Assembly (NCBI GenBank): GCA_947456825.1 | Contig: CANGTM010000007.1 | Coordinates: forward strand, 1-46,125 | Length of the DNA: 46,125 nucleotides | Direction of reading: 5' to 3' | DNA from: Chitinophagaceae bacterium | GTDB taxonomy: Bacteria; Bacteroidota; Bacteroidia; Chitinophagales; Chitinophagaceae | Shown here: positions 19,041 through 28,759 of the stretch, piece after piece | How positions within the stretch are numbered: the first letter of the stretch is position 1 | Layout: each line of letters opens with the position of its first letter | Notes under the pieces: generated by a model | Database searches by the model: none | Told to the model about the DNA's origin: nothing | The model's input: only the letters and a program-made list of their open reading frames with translations | Made by a program: the position numbers and the translations under genes

Positions 19041-19613
19041 ATGCGCGCATTTCTACTGATTTTACTGCTACAGGGCCTGCAGCTTTCGGCACAGTACAAA
19101 GACTTTATGCTTACCCGTCGGGGCGATACGCTCAATAGGGTCGATCTGGCCGGTAAAAGACAGGGCCCCTGGGTAGTATCGGTGCCCGAGCTGCGAGGCG
19201 AAAGGGGATACGAAGAAGAGGGGCATTTTTTCGATGACGCGAAAGAGGGTGTCTGGAAACGTTTTTCGTTAGAAGGTGTCAAGATCGCCGAAGAAAATTA
19301 TCGCTGGGGAAAGTTGCACGGAAAGCAACTCTATTACTCCTATTTTGGAGGATTGATCCGCGAGGAGAACTGGAGGGCCATGGATCCTAAACAAGCCTAC
19401 GATACGGTGGCCGTGTTCGATCTAAAGGATCCCGATAAAAAGATCGCTGATGTGATCGTAAAGAACGAGGGTATCTCCCTGCGACACGGGGTGTTCAGCT
19501 ATTACGACCCGCGCAGTGGTAAATTATTGGCCAAAGAAAATTACGTGATGAATAAATTACAAGAAGAGGACTCATCCGGTGGCGCCATAAAAAAACCTAT
19601 TGAAAAAAAGTAG
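19041..19613 (+). CDS. Secreted MORN-like/YwqK-type repeat protein
   Basis: Signal peptide; GKRQGPWVV, EGHFFDDAKEGVWKRFSLEGVKIAEENYRWGKLHGKQLYYSYFGGLIREENW. Confidence 0.6.
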   Translation: MRAFLLILLLQGLQLSAQYKDFMLTRRGDTLNRVDLAGKRQGPWVVSVPELRGERGYEEEGHFFDDAKEGVWKRFSLEGVKIAEENYRWGKLHGKQLYYSYFGGLIREENWRAMDPKQAYDTVAVFDLKDPDKKIADVIVKNEGISLRHGVFSYYDPRSGKLLAKENYVMNKLQEEDSSGGAIKKPIEKK

Positions 19614-20384
19614 TTGGTACGGAAGCGCCTGCCGCCAGTAATTCCAATCATGCTTTCCGGGACGAACGATATAGTCGTGTGCAATATTTTTTTCCAATAG
19701 CTTTTGATGAAAGACTTCGTTTACTGCAAAGAAAAAATCTTCGGTACCGCAGTCAATGATCATGGCAACGGTTTGATCGATGGGTTTATCCGACAACTGC
19801 AGCACGGAGTGTTGTCTCCAGTTTTCGACTTGCGCGATCGGGTCGCCCAGCAATTGATTCAGCTGCCATTTGTTAGGGAATGGTAGCAGGTCTACACCAC
19901 CACTCATGCTTCCACAGGCGCCGAATACAGCTGACCGCTTCAGGCCCAGATACAATCCACCGTGTCCTCCCATACTTAGTCCGGTAATGGCCCTTGCCTT
20001 TCTGTCGGCAACAGTAGGGTAATGGCTATCGATGTATGCAGGTAATTCCTCGGCTATATAGGTTTCCCATCGAATGCTATCTACAACAGGGCTGTTGATG
20101 TACCAGTTATTCTGTCCGTCCGGGCATACGATCATCATTCGAAATTGATCAGCGTAGCGTGCAAGGGCCGGAACTTTTTTGATCCAGTTCGAATAGTCTC
20201 CGCTGTAGCCATGCAGTAAGTAAGTTACGGGCAGCCTTGACTTCTGGTCTGTATCCGGCACTACCACTACACAACGAAAGGACCTTTTCATGGTGGGGCT
20301 ATCCACCCATATCGTATCGACCGTAGCGGCAACGATCGGGTAACTGATCAGCCATGCTATCCATAAAAAAACAAGTCGTTTCAT
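19572..20384 (-). CDS. Secreted esterase (alpha/beta hydrolase, esterase D/Ag85-like)
   Basis: VTYLLHGYSGDYSNWI, ITGLSMGGHGGLYLGLK nucleophile elbow, PGKHDWNYWRQALPYQL. Confidence 0.88.
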   Translation of the reverse strand: MKRLVFLWIAWLISYPIVAATVDTIWVDSPTMKRSFRCVVVVPDTDQKSRLPVTYLLHGYSGDYSNWIKKVPALARYADQFRMMIVCPDGQNNWYINSPVVDSIRWETYIAEELPAYIDSHYPTVADRKARAITGLSMGGHGGLYLGLKRSAVFGACGSMSGGVDLLPFPNKWQLNQLLGDPIAQVENWRQHSVLQLSDKPIDQTVAMIIDCGTEDFFFAVNEVFHQKLLEKNIAHDYIVRPGKHDWNYWRQALPYQLLFFNRFFYGATG

Positions 20385-20393
20385 TCACCAGGC

Positions 20394-22781
20394 TCAGAAA
20401 CCTTTTTTGGCTTCTTGGGCGCGCTGCATAGGATTGCCCGCTTGTCCGCCACCACTTCTTCTGCCACCCATTTGGCCTTGCTTGAATACGGTGAAGCGAG
20501 AAGGAGCAGGTATATTTCTCCAGCTGTTGTTGCTTTCGTCTATATCGGCGGTCTCGCGCATGGGATCGAGTTTAATGGAAGCCACCTCTTTTTCTTTGAC
20601 GAAAGATTTGATGACCTTCTTTTCGTTGAGACGCCATACCTGTGCTGGGATCTTCTCGGTTTCTTTGCTTCCGTCTTTATAGGTCCACTCAATGATGATG
20701 GGCATTATAAGACCTCCTTTATTAGAGAAGGTAAGTTCGTATTGGTGCAGTGAAGCGTACTTGGCTTTCTCCTCTTCGGTCATGGATTCGGGACTGCCTC
20801 CGCCCATGGTGACCTCTCTGCGAGAAGTATCATAGGGTTCCAGCCCTCTGGCATAGCGCCAGTAAAAATCTCGCAGGGTGGTGTCGGCATCGGTCGCGAA
20901 AACAATAGTTGTATCGGTACGATTTCTCAGCTTGGAGATATCCTCGAACGAATTGACCAGGGGTTTGTCGGCCGCACGACGCATGGTGGTGGTACGGGCT
21001 GTGCCCACATTTCCTGGGCTGGTGTCTGCTACGGCATATTTGACGGTATCGAGTGAGATATCGCAAGCATCGGTGCTGTAGAACCAACCTCTCCAAAACC
21101 AATCGAGGTCTTCGCCACTGGCATCCTCGAGTGTGCGGAACAGGTCGGCGGGTTCCGGATGCTTAAAGGCCCATCTTCTGGCGTATTCTTTGAAAGCATA
21201 ATCGAACAACTCGCGACCCATGATGGTCTCGCGTAGAATATTCAACCCGGTGGCGGGCTTGGAGTACGCATTGGGGCCGAACTGTACGATGTTATGGCTG
21301 TTGGTCATTATAGGCTCCAGTTGATCTTTGGGGAGCTTCATGTAATCGGTGATATAGGCAGCGGGCCCTCTGCGGCTGGGAAATTTATTGTCCCACAACT
21401 CTTCGGCCAGATACTCCACAAACGTGTTCAGCCCCTCATCCATCCAGCTCCACTGTCTTTCGTCGCTGTTGATGATCATTGGAAAGAAATTATGTCCTAC
21501 CTCGTGAATGATCACCCCAAGCATGCCGTTCTTGATGCTCTCGCTGTAGGTGCCATCCTTTTCGGTTCGTCCGTAGTTAAAACAGATCATAGGGTACTCC
21601 ATTCCATTGGAGGCCTCTATACTTTGAGCTACGGGATAGGGATAAGGGATCGTAAAGTCAGAATAGGTCTTGATGGTATGAGCCACCGCTTTGGTAGAGT
21701 AGGGGCGGTAAAGTCCGTAGGCCTCTTTGCCATAACCGCTCATGCACATTACTTTTTTGCCCTCTACGGTAATGGGCATGGCATCCCATACAAATTTTCT
21801 AGATGAGGTCCAGGCAAAGTCGCGTACGTTATCAGCTTTGTAGATCCAGGTTTTTTTAGTGGTAAGCTTTGTTTTCTCGGCCGCTTTAGCTTCGGCAAGT
21901 GTTACGATCTCAATGGGTTCTTTAGCGGTCTGTGCTTGCTTCCAGCGAGCTTGTTGAGCCGCGGAGAGTACCATCGGATAATTCTGGCATTCTCCTGTCG
22001 ATAGCACCACATGGTCGGCAGGAACGGTCATCTGCACTTTAAAGTTTCCGAAGGTCAGCGCAAACTCGCCACGTCCGGTAAATTGTTGGTTTTGCCAACC
22101 CTTAAAGTCGCTGTAGACGCAAAGACGAGGATACCACTGCGTCATGGTAAAAAGGTAATTGCCGTCCTCTGGAAAAAATTCATAGCCGCCGCGACCACCA
22201 ATGGTCATGCGGTTCGAGATCTTATAATCCCAGTTGAGCATAAAGACAAAACGCTGTCCGGGTTTGAGTGGAGTGGGCAGCTCTACCCGCATCATGGTTT
22301 TATTGATGGTGTAGCGAAGTGGTTTGCCGAGGGCATCGGTAAGCTTGCGGATCATAAAGCCATAACCATTGTCTCCTTTATTTTCTTCGAGTTGCTTTAA
22401 TTGCTGCACGCTCATCTGGCGGCTCATGGGCTCGCTATCTTGATAGTCGGCATTGTTGACCGAGCTGTGTTCGTTCTCGTCGAGTTGCAGCCAGAGATAG
22501 GTAAGAGCGTCGGGAGAATTGTTGAAGTAGGTGACTGTTTCGGATCCCTTGAGCATCAGATTTTTTTCGTCGAGCTCACAGCGAATATCATAGTCGCAGC
22601 GCTGTTGCCAATAACGGGGACCGGGGGCACCGCTGGCAGTGCGATATTCGTTGGGGGTTGGAAAGATGGTTCCCAGTTGTTCAAACTTGTTACCATGGTT
22701 GCTGTTGGGGTTGTTTTGAATGTTCTGGGCAAACAAGAAGCTTGTCAGTAACAATCCAAAGGCGAGCAAAATAGGTCTCAT
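20394..22781 (-). CDS. M1 family metallopeptidase
   Basis: Signal peptide; SNGMEYPMICF, VIIHEVGHNFFPMIINSDERQWSWMDEGLNTFVEYL (HEXXH...E). Confidence 0.93.
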   Translation of the reverse strand: MRPILLAFGLLLTSFLFAQNIQNNPNSNHGNKFEQLGTIFPTPNEYRTASGAPGPRYWQQRCDYDIRCELDEKNLMLKGSETVTYFNNSPDALTYLWLQLDENEHSSVNNADYQDSEPMSRQMSVQQLKQLEENKGDNGYGFMIRKLTDALGKPLRYTINKTMMRVELPTPLKPGQRFVFMLNWDYKISNRMTIGGRGGYEFFPEDGNYLFTMTQWYPRLCVYSDFKGWQNQQFTGRGEFALTFGNFKVQMTVPADHVVLSTGECQNYPMVLSAAQQARWKQAQTAKEPIEIVTLAEAKAAEKTKLTTKKTWIYKADNVRDFAWTSSRKFVWDAMPITVEGKKVMCMSGYGKEAYGLYRPYSTKAVAHTIKTYSDFTIPYPYPVAQSIEASNGMEYPMICFNYGRTEKDGTYSESIKNGMLGVIIHEVGHNFFPMIINSDERQWSWMDEGLNTFVEYLAEELWDNKFPSRRGPAAYITDYMKLPKDQLEPIMTNSHNIVQFGPNAYSKPATGLNILRETIMGRELFDYAFKEYARRWAFKHPEPADLFRTLEDASGEDLDWFWRGWFYSTDACDISLDTVKYAVADTSPGNVGTARTTTMRRAADKPLVNSFEDISKLRNRTDTTIVFATDADTTLRDFYWRYARGLEPYDTSRREVTMGGGSPESMTEEEKAKYASLHQYELTFSNKGGLIMPIIIEWTYKDGSKETEKIPAQVWRLNEKKVIKSFVKEKEVASIKLDPMRETADIDESNNSWRNIPAPSRFTVFKQGQMGGRRSGGGQAGNPMQRAQEAKKGF

Positions 22782-22809
22782 TATGTGCAGTTTTAATTAA
22801 GATACTTTT

Positions 22810-23391
22810 TTAGATAGAAGGTATGCGTTGAGCGATCATAAAAAGCGATAAACCAAAGGTAATTAATGCTACCGATTCGGTCCATTTTCGTTTCTCCAGG
22901 CCCAAGAATCGCACAGCGCTTTGTGCCACCAGTAAAAACAGGGCCATAAAGATCAGTTGCCCGGCTTCGAGCCCTAAATTGAAGCCCAGCAGCCCCCAGC
23001 CCAGCGACTGGTCTTGCGAGAGCATAAAGCGGATGTTATTGGCAAATCCCATTCCGTGAATGAAGCCAAAGAATAGCGCAGACCCGTACAGTAAAAAGGT
23101 CTTGCTGCGGTCCGGAAAACGTCCCCACCATTGCTGCGCTGCTGTCAGGGCAATGGTTATCGGAATCAGCAGCTCGACCCACCGGCTCTCTACCGAAAAC
23201 ACGTTCAGTACGCTAAGGGCAAGCGTTAAGGAGTGGCCTACCGTAAAGGCTGTGATCACGACCAGGAGTTTTTTCCAGTCTACGAAAAAAAAAGAGGCTC
23301 CCATGGCCGCCAAAAAGGCCTGATGGTCGAGTGCGTCGAGGCTTAGGATATGCTCCCAGCCCAACGGAAAATAAAACAGCAGGGTCTCCAT
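22810..23391 (-). CDS. HupE/UreJ-family membrane protein
   Basis: GWEHILSLDALDHQAF, TAFTVGHSLTLALS, LFFGFIHGMGFANNI, FNLGLEAGQLIFMALF; start set at METLLFYF. Confidence 0.85.
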   Translation of the reverse strand: METLLFYFPLGWEHILSLDALDHQAFLAAMGASFFFVDWKKLLVVITAFTVGHSLTLALSVLNVFSVESRWVELLIPITIALTAAQQWWGRFPDRSKTFLLYGSALFFGFIHGMGFANNIRFMLSQDQSLGWGLLGFNLGLEAGQLIFMALFLLVAQSAVRFLGLEKRKWTESVALITFGLSLFMIAQRIPSI

Positions 23392-23449
23392 GATACAACG
23401 GTTTTTACTTTTCCACTGCAAAATCTTTTTGCCGTAAAGCTTGAAAATA

Positions 23450-24007
23450 ATGCAGAGTTTTGTGAACAGAAAATATTTTATGCAAACGGTTCTGACGCTT
23501 TTTTTATGGTTGCTGATGGCCGGGGGCGACGCCACGGGGGGGTCCGCAAAACCACCGAGCCCGCATCCTTTTCATGTGAGCGTTACCGAGATACGTCATA
23601 ATACCACGGACCGTACGCTCGAAGTGCAGTGCAAGTTATTCACAGACGATTTTGAGGCAGCACTAAAAGCCTTCTTCCGTCAAAAGGCCGATCTCATCGA
23701 CCCGTCGATGCATGAGCGTATGGATACGCTGGTCAGCCGCTATGTGCAATCGCATCTGCAGTTACGGATCAATGAAAGATCGGTGGCCATGCAGTACTTG
23801 GGTTTTGAGCACGAGCGAGAGGCCACCTATGTGTATCTCGAGGTGACGAATGTAACGGGCCCCATTCGAAATATGGATTGTGCTGCTAAACTGCTATACG
23901 AGACATTCACCGATCAGGTCAATATTTTTCACGTTACTACCGACAAGGCAAAAAAAAGTGTCAAGCTAGATTATCCTGCACAGACGGTACGCCTTGACCT
24001 TGACTAA
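23450..24007 (+). CDS. DUF6702-like periplasmic protein
   Basis: Signal peptide; HPFHVSVTEIRHNTTDRTLEVQCKLFTDDFEAAL. The start could also be ATG 23480. Confidence 0.7.
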   Translation: MQSFVNRKYFMQTVLTLFLWLLMAGGDATGGSAKPPSPHPFHVSVTEIRHNTTDRTLEVQCKLFTDDFEAALKAFFRQKADLIDPSMHERMDTLVSRYVQSHLQLRINERSVAMQYLGFEHEREATYVYLEVTNVTGPIRNMDCAAKLLYETFTDQVNIFHVTTDKAKKSVKLDYPAQTVRLDLD

Positions 24008-24010
24008 TGG

Positions 24011-25309
24011 TTATTGCTGCATCTCTTCTCGCAGTTCATCACTGATGCTTACGAGTACTTTATCGATCCGATAACCATCCATGTCCATGATCTCGATGGT
24101 AAATCCTTTCCAACTTAATTTATCGGCTACTTTTGGAATACGCTCCAGACGGTGTAAGATAAAGCCGGCCATGGTATCGAAGTCTTGCTCCCCCTCGTTC
24201 ATCCACTCGGTCTTTTCAAATCGGGTCAAGAAATCATAAAACGGTATCTGCGCATCCACCAAAAAGCTTCCATCCTCTCGCTCGGTAATGGCATAGTCGG
24301 GTACATCCTCTTGCGGGATCTCTCCCACGATGGCCTCGAGAATATCATTGAGCGTAAGCATCCCTAAAATACTGCCGTACTCATCTACTATGAATGCGGA
24401 CTGGTTCTTGGAGGCTTTGAATCGTTCCAATACTTGGTAGGCCGAGAGGTTCTCAGGAATAAATAAAGCGGGCTGCATGATCTCCCCAAAGGGTTGTTGA
24501 TCGGGGCTTACATAAAGGTCCTTGATGGAGACCACACCCAAGATCGAATCGATAGATCCGCTGCAGATGGGATAGGCCGAATGCGGCTCTTGTAAGATCT
24601 TCTCTTTGATCTTTTCTTCGTTATCGTTCTTGTCGAACCAGATTATATCGCTACGGTGGGTCATGAGCGAAGTGATGTTGCGGTCGCTCAGATGGAACAC
24701 CCTTTCTATGATGTCTTGCTCGGCCTCCTCGATGGTGCCTGCCTCGGTACCCTCGGTAATCAGGGTTTTGATCTCCTCTTCGGTAATGGCGTCTTCTTTG
24801 GTCTTACGAATGTTGAAGAGGCGAAAAAAAATATCGCTACTGCGGTTGAGTAGCCATACGATAGGGTGGGTCAGTCGTGCGAAGGACTGCATGGGGCCGG
24901 CCACGGCTTTGGCGATCTTTTCAGATCGCAGCAAGCCAACTCGTTTAGGGATCAACTCGCCAAAAATGATGGACAAGAAAGTTATGACAACCACAATGAG
25001 TACGGTAGAGAGGGTCTCGGCCGCTTCTGCGGGTACTCCCAACTGTTCAACGTAAGGGAGCAGGTCTTTTCCGAATCGTTCACCCGAATACACCCCGGTA
25101 ACGATCGAGATCAGGGTAATGCCTATTTGCACGGCCGATAAAAAACGTTCGGGATGCTGAGAGAGTTTGAGCGCTAGTTGTGCCTTTTTATCTCCTTTGT
25201 CTGAAAGGCTCTCTAGTCGGCCTTTTCGGGCGGACACCAGTGCGATCTCGGACATTGAAAAAAGGCCATTCAAAAAAATGAGGGCCCCCAATATAAAAAA
25301 ATCCATCAA
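24011..25309 (-). CDS. Hemolysin-family CNNM/CBS/CorC-HlyC protein
   Basis: N-terminal CNNM membrane domain, CBS pair, C-terminal transporter-associated domain (EREDGSFLVDAQIPFYDF). Confidence 0.9.
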   Translation of the reverse strand: MMDFFILGALIFLNGLFSMSEIALVSARKGRLESLSDKGDKKAQLALKLSQHPERFLSAVQIGITLISIVTGVYSGERFGKDLLPYVEQLGVPAEAAETLSTVLIVVVITFLSIIFGELIPKRVGLLRSEKIAKAVAGPMQSFARLTHPIVWLLNRSSDIFFRLFNIRKTKEDAITEEEIKTLITEGTEAGTIEEAEQDIIERVFHLSDRNITSLMTHRSDIIWFDKNDNEEKIKEKILQEPHSAYPICSGSIDSILGVVSIKDLYVSPDQQPFGEIMQPALFIPENLSAYQVLERFKASKNQSAFIVDEYGSILGMLTLNDILEAIVGEIPQEDVPDYAITEREDGSFLVDAQIPFYDFLTRFEKTEWMNEGEQDFDTMAGFILHRLERIPKVADKLSWKGFTIEIMDMDGYRIDKVLVSISDELREEMQQ

Positions 25310-25923
25310 CGAGAAGGAGTTGTTACTGATTCGAAGATACGTAATTGATATCTTTTGTTAAATGCATAACCAATAACCCCGCCAAGGAGTATGCCTGTAA
25401 GGGCTCCGGCCAGCACATCGGAAGGGTAGTGAACTCCCACATAGATCTGCGCCCAACCTATGCTAAATGCCCATAGAAAGAATAGCCAACGCCAGTTACC
25501 GACCAATGAGCCGATCGTTAAAAAAGCGAACATGGCCATGGCAAAGTGGTTGGCAGCGTGATTAGAGATAAAACTATAGCCGGTTCCGCAGTTGGGAACC
25601 CGTAATACCAGCAACTCCATCATGTCAGGGTCGTTGCAAGGCCTGAGGCGTTGTACGGTCTGCTTGATCAGTTTATTGCCAATAGTATCCATCAAACTGA
25701 CGGTCATCACGAAATAAGCGATCCACCAACCCGCTTTTTTGCCAAAGTTTCGCACCATGAACAAAAGCAAGAACAAGTAAAGGGGTGTCCAGAACTCAGG
25801 TGTTCTCCAAAGGGGAAAAAGGCCGTCGAACCCGCTCCAGGAGAGTTGACGGTTGATGAGTTGAAAGACGCGGCGGTCGGTCTGTTCAAGTAGTTGCAGA
25901 AATTGTTGCCAGCTGTCGAGCAC
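25306..25923 (-). CDS. PAP2-family phosphatase
   Basis: KQTVQRLRPC, SFISNHAANHFAMA, YVGVHYPSDVLAGALTG; GTG start. Confidence 0.9.
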   Translation of the reverse strand: MLDSWQQFLQLLEQTDRRVFQLINRQLSWSGFDGLFPLWRTPEFWTPLYLFLLLFMVRNFGKKAGWWIAYFVMTVSLMDTIGNKLIKQTVQRLRPCNDPDMMELLVLRVPNCGTGYSFISNHAANHFAMAMFAFLTIGSLVGNWRWLFFLWAFSIGWAQIYVGVHYPSDVLAGALTGILLGGVIGYAFNKRYQLRIFESVTTPSR

Positions 25924-25927
25924 CCTG

Positions 25928-25935
25928 CAAAGGTA
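25928..25935 (-). promoter_or_regulatory. -7 element TACCTTTG (minus strand) for the PAP2 gene
   Basis: Plus strand CAAAGGTA ends 5 nt from the GTG start. Confidence 0.4.
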
Positions 25936-25985
25936 CTAAAGCTATCACTTGTAGTGAATGTCGTTATTTTGTGGTACTATCCATT

Positions 25986-27962
25986 ATGCTAACGCAATTG
26001 CGCATATCCAAGACCTTGCTCTGGGTGCTAAACCTTTTGCTGATCTTTTTATTGCTCTTTAGTTTATTTCGGTTGTTTATTTTTTTACAGTTTCGTCCGG
26101 CCGGATTGTCGGTGTCTGATATTACCTCGGCCTTTTTATTGGGCTTTCGCTATGACCTTCGATGGATTGCCGTGATCTTGTTACCCGTGGTACTGATCAG
26201 CATCAATCCGGTCTGGTCGCCCTTCTACTCGGGTATCAACAAAAAGATCTGGACTTGGTATTTGGCCTTGATCACCTTTGTGCTTTTTTTCTTTTTTGCT
26301 GCCGGCTATGGCAGTTTTTCTTACAATCAAACTCCCCTGGATGCCGGTGCCATGAACTTTGCCGAAGATTTTACCATTTCGGTAAGAATGATCTGGCAAA
26401 CCTATCCGCTGGTCTGGATGCTACTGGGGCTAGGAGTGGCTGTTTTGATCTTTCGCTGGATGTATAGGCGTAGTCACTGGCAAGTGATCAGTGCCACAGA
26501 CGGACAGGGTATTCCTCACCGGCCTGGGCACTTTCTGGTGGCGTTACTCTGTGTCTTGGTTTGCATACACGGATCTTTTTCTTTTCGGCCGCTGAGCAGA
26601 ACCGATAGTTTTCGTTTTTCCAAGGTCTTTCTGAGCTATCTGGCCATCAACCCAATTCAGAATTTTGCGGCTACCCTAGGACTGCGAAAGCCCGCTTATA
26701 ACGAAGATCGCGCCCGCGCCCTTTTTCCTGTCATCAAAAAATGGATGGGCTTTTCTACTTCGGCCGATCTTGATTTTAAGCGAACGGTTGGTCCTCGTAG
26801 CACATCGTTCGAAAGCCGTCCCAACATAGTATTGGTGCAGTGCGAGTCGTTCAGTATGTATAAGAGCTCTATGAGCGGTAATCCGCTCAACACGACCCCT
26901 TTCTTTGATTCGCTTTGTAGGCAAGGTGTTTTTTTCGATCGCTGTTTTGCTCCTACATTTTCTACGGCTCGTGCGTTATTTGCCATCATAACCGGTATTC
27001 CCGATGCCCAGTTCTTTAAATTTTCTAGCCGCAATCCCTTGGCGCTCGATCAATACACCTTACTGAGCGGGCTGGATGATTACGAGAAGCACTATTTTTT
27101 AGGGGGCGATGCGGGGTTCAACAATTTTGAGGGGATCCTGCGCAACATTCCAGGACTCCAAATGCATACCGGAAAAGATTTTACGGCCCCTCCCATCAAC
27201 GTATGGGGCGTTAGCGATAAAGATCTTTTTGCAGCGGCCGACCAGCGCCTGGGTCAAACCACTGCTCCCTTCTTCGCCTATATACAAACGGCAGGCAACC
27301 ACCGCCCTTTTCAACGTTCCATCTCTCCGAACGATACCGATTTTAAACGTGATACACTCAGTATCGATTCACTCAAAAAGTATGGTTTCGAATCGGTTGA
27401 TGAATACAATGCGTTTCGGTACTCCGATTACTGTATTCGCTCGTTCATAGGTGCGGCAGCACGACAGCCCTATTTTAACAATACTATTTTTGTTTTTATA
27501 GGCGATCATGGTGTGGCCGGAAATGCACAAGCCGTATATCCTTCTGTGTGGACCGAGCAACGCTTGACCGATCTGCATGTGCCGTTGTTGTTCTATGCTC
27601 CGGGTTTGTTAGCACCTCAGCGACGAAGTGAGGTGGTTTCACAGATAGATGTACTACCTACTATAGCGGGTCTCTTGCATCGATCTTATCAAAACAGAAC
27701 GTTGGGTAGGGATTTGCTCGATCCAAGTCGTAGAGAACATTTTGCATTTGTAACGAATGCTACCGACAAGATTGGCGTCATCACCGATGATTTTTATCTG
27801 GTGCGTCAGCTCAATTCGGGCGAGGAGCAACTGCATGCGCTCTCTGCTGCCACCGATACGCTTTCGTCGACGCAGCGGCGCAACATGCAGCGATCGCTCG
27901 CAGAGCTGGCCACGGCATTCTTTGAGACCTCTCGCTATTTGATCTTGAACAATAAAAAATGA
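25986..27962 (+). CDS. LTA-synthase-like membrane sulfatase/phosphoglycerol transferase
   Basis: Five hydrophobic N-terminal helices, then alkaline-phosphatase-fold domain: NIVLVQCESFSMYKSS, CFAPTFSTARALFAIITGIP, FVFIGDHG, DVLPTIAGLL. Confidence 0.9.
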   Translation: MLTQLRISKTLLWVLNLLLIFLLLFSLFRLFIFLQFRPAGLSVSDITSAFLLGFRYDLRWIAVILLPVVLISINPVWSPFYSGINKKIWTWYLALITFVLFFFFAAGYGSFSYNQTPLDAGAMNFAEDFTISVRMIWQTYPLVWMLLGLGVAVLIFRWMYRRSHWQVISATDGQGIPHRPGHFLVALLCVLVCIHGSFSFRPLSRTDSFRFSKVFLSYLAINPIQNFAATLGLRKPAYNEDRARALFPVIKKWMGFSTSADLDFKRTVGPRSTSFESRPNIVLVQCESFSMYKSSMSGNPLNTTPFFDSLCRQGVFFDRCFAPTFSTARALFAIITGIPDAQFFKFSSRNPLALDQYTLLSGLDDYEKHYFLGGDAGFNNFEGILRNIPGLQMHTGKDFTAPPINVWGVSDKDLFAAADQRLGQTTAPFFAYIQTAGNHRPFQRSISPNDTDFKRDTLSIDSLKKYGFESVDEYNAFRYSDYCIRSFIGAAARQPYFNNTIFVFIGDHGVAGNAQAVYPSVWTEQRLTDLHVPLLFYAPGLLAPQRRSEVVSQIDVLPTIAGLLHRSYQNRTLGRDLLDPSRREHFAFVTNATDKIGVITDDFYLVRQLNSGEEQLHALSAATDTLSSTQRRNMQRSLAELATAFFETSRYLILNNKK

Positions 27963-28706
27963 TCAGTGTTCCCTTTTGGCCATTACGATCAGGCGGGGAG
28001 ATCGCCTTTCATCGAAGGGTTGCAGTTGGTAATCGCCCTTGAGCTCAAGTATCGTCAGGCCCTCTTTTTGCAACAGCATTTGCAGCTCGGCGGCACTAAA
28101 CTTGCAGACCTTTTCCGTAAAAGTAAGCGGTGCCGGTAATTGCCGGTCGGTCACCGTTATCTTTTTGTACAAGTAGCGGGCATCTTCATAACGCTCGATG
28201 AGAAAATCTGTTTCTTTTATTGTTTTTTCTTCGCGGGCGATCAGTTGCTGCGATGCGTAATCGCTATTGATATAATCCATTACCAGTACACCGTCTTTTT
28301 TGAGTGCGGTGACCATGGTACGCATGGCCAGCTCGTTTTGATGCAGCTGGTCGAAATAGCCAAAACTGGTAAAAAAGTTAAAGACATAGTCGAAACAGCG
28401 GCTGCATAAGATCTTGCGCATATCGTGCACCTCAAAATGGAGTTGTGGTGTTTCGTATCGTTTGGCATACCGAATATTCTCTGGTGCTACATCCACACCG
28501 GTCACCTCGTATCCCAAAGCGGCCAGTGTACGGCTATGACGACCACGACCACAAGCCATATCGAGCATAGTGGATCCGGGGGCAGGCTGCAAGTAGCCAA
28601 TAAGCCGTTCAATAAAGGCCTTGGCCTCTTTGTCGTCTCTGTGCGCGTATAACTGGTGATAATAGGGAGAATTGAACCAATTGGTAAACCATGCTTTTCG
28701 AGCCAT
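27963..28706 (-). CDS. Class I SAM-dependent methyltransferase
   Basis: STMLDMACGRGRHSRTLAALGYEVTGVDVAPENI. Confidence 0.9.
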   Translation of the reverse strand: MARKAWFTNWFNSPYYHQLYAHRDDKEAKAFIERLIGYLQPAPGSTMLDMACGRGRHSRTLAALGYEVTGVDVAPENIRYAKRYETPQLHFEVHDMRKILCSRCFDYVFNFFTSFGYFDQLHQNELAMRTMVTALKKDGVLVMDYINSDYASQQLIAREEKTIKETDFLIERYEDARYLYKKITVTDRQLPAPLTFTEKVCKFSAAELQMLLQKEGLTILELKGDYQLQPFDERRSPRLIVMAKREH

Positions 28707-28709
28707 AGG

Positions 28710-28717
28710 CAAAGGTA
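28710..28717 (-). promoter_or_regulatory. -7 element TACCTTTG (minus strand) for the methyltransferase gene
   Basis: Plus strand CAAAGGTA with 3 nt between it and the ATG at 28706. Confidence 0.4.
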
Positions 28718-28759
28718 AGCCTAAGCGAAGATCTGTTCCGTCAATAACAGGTCATTGCG

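Noticed and set aside
19041-19613. Toxin-antitoxin interpretation of the YwqK-like protein
   Set aside because: The YwqK antitoxin name reflects family annotation; this protein has a signal peptide and no partner toxin is present.
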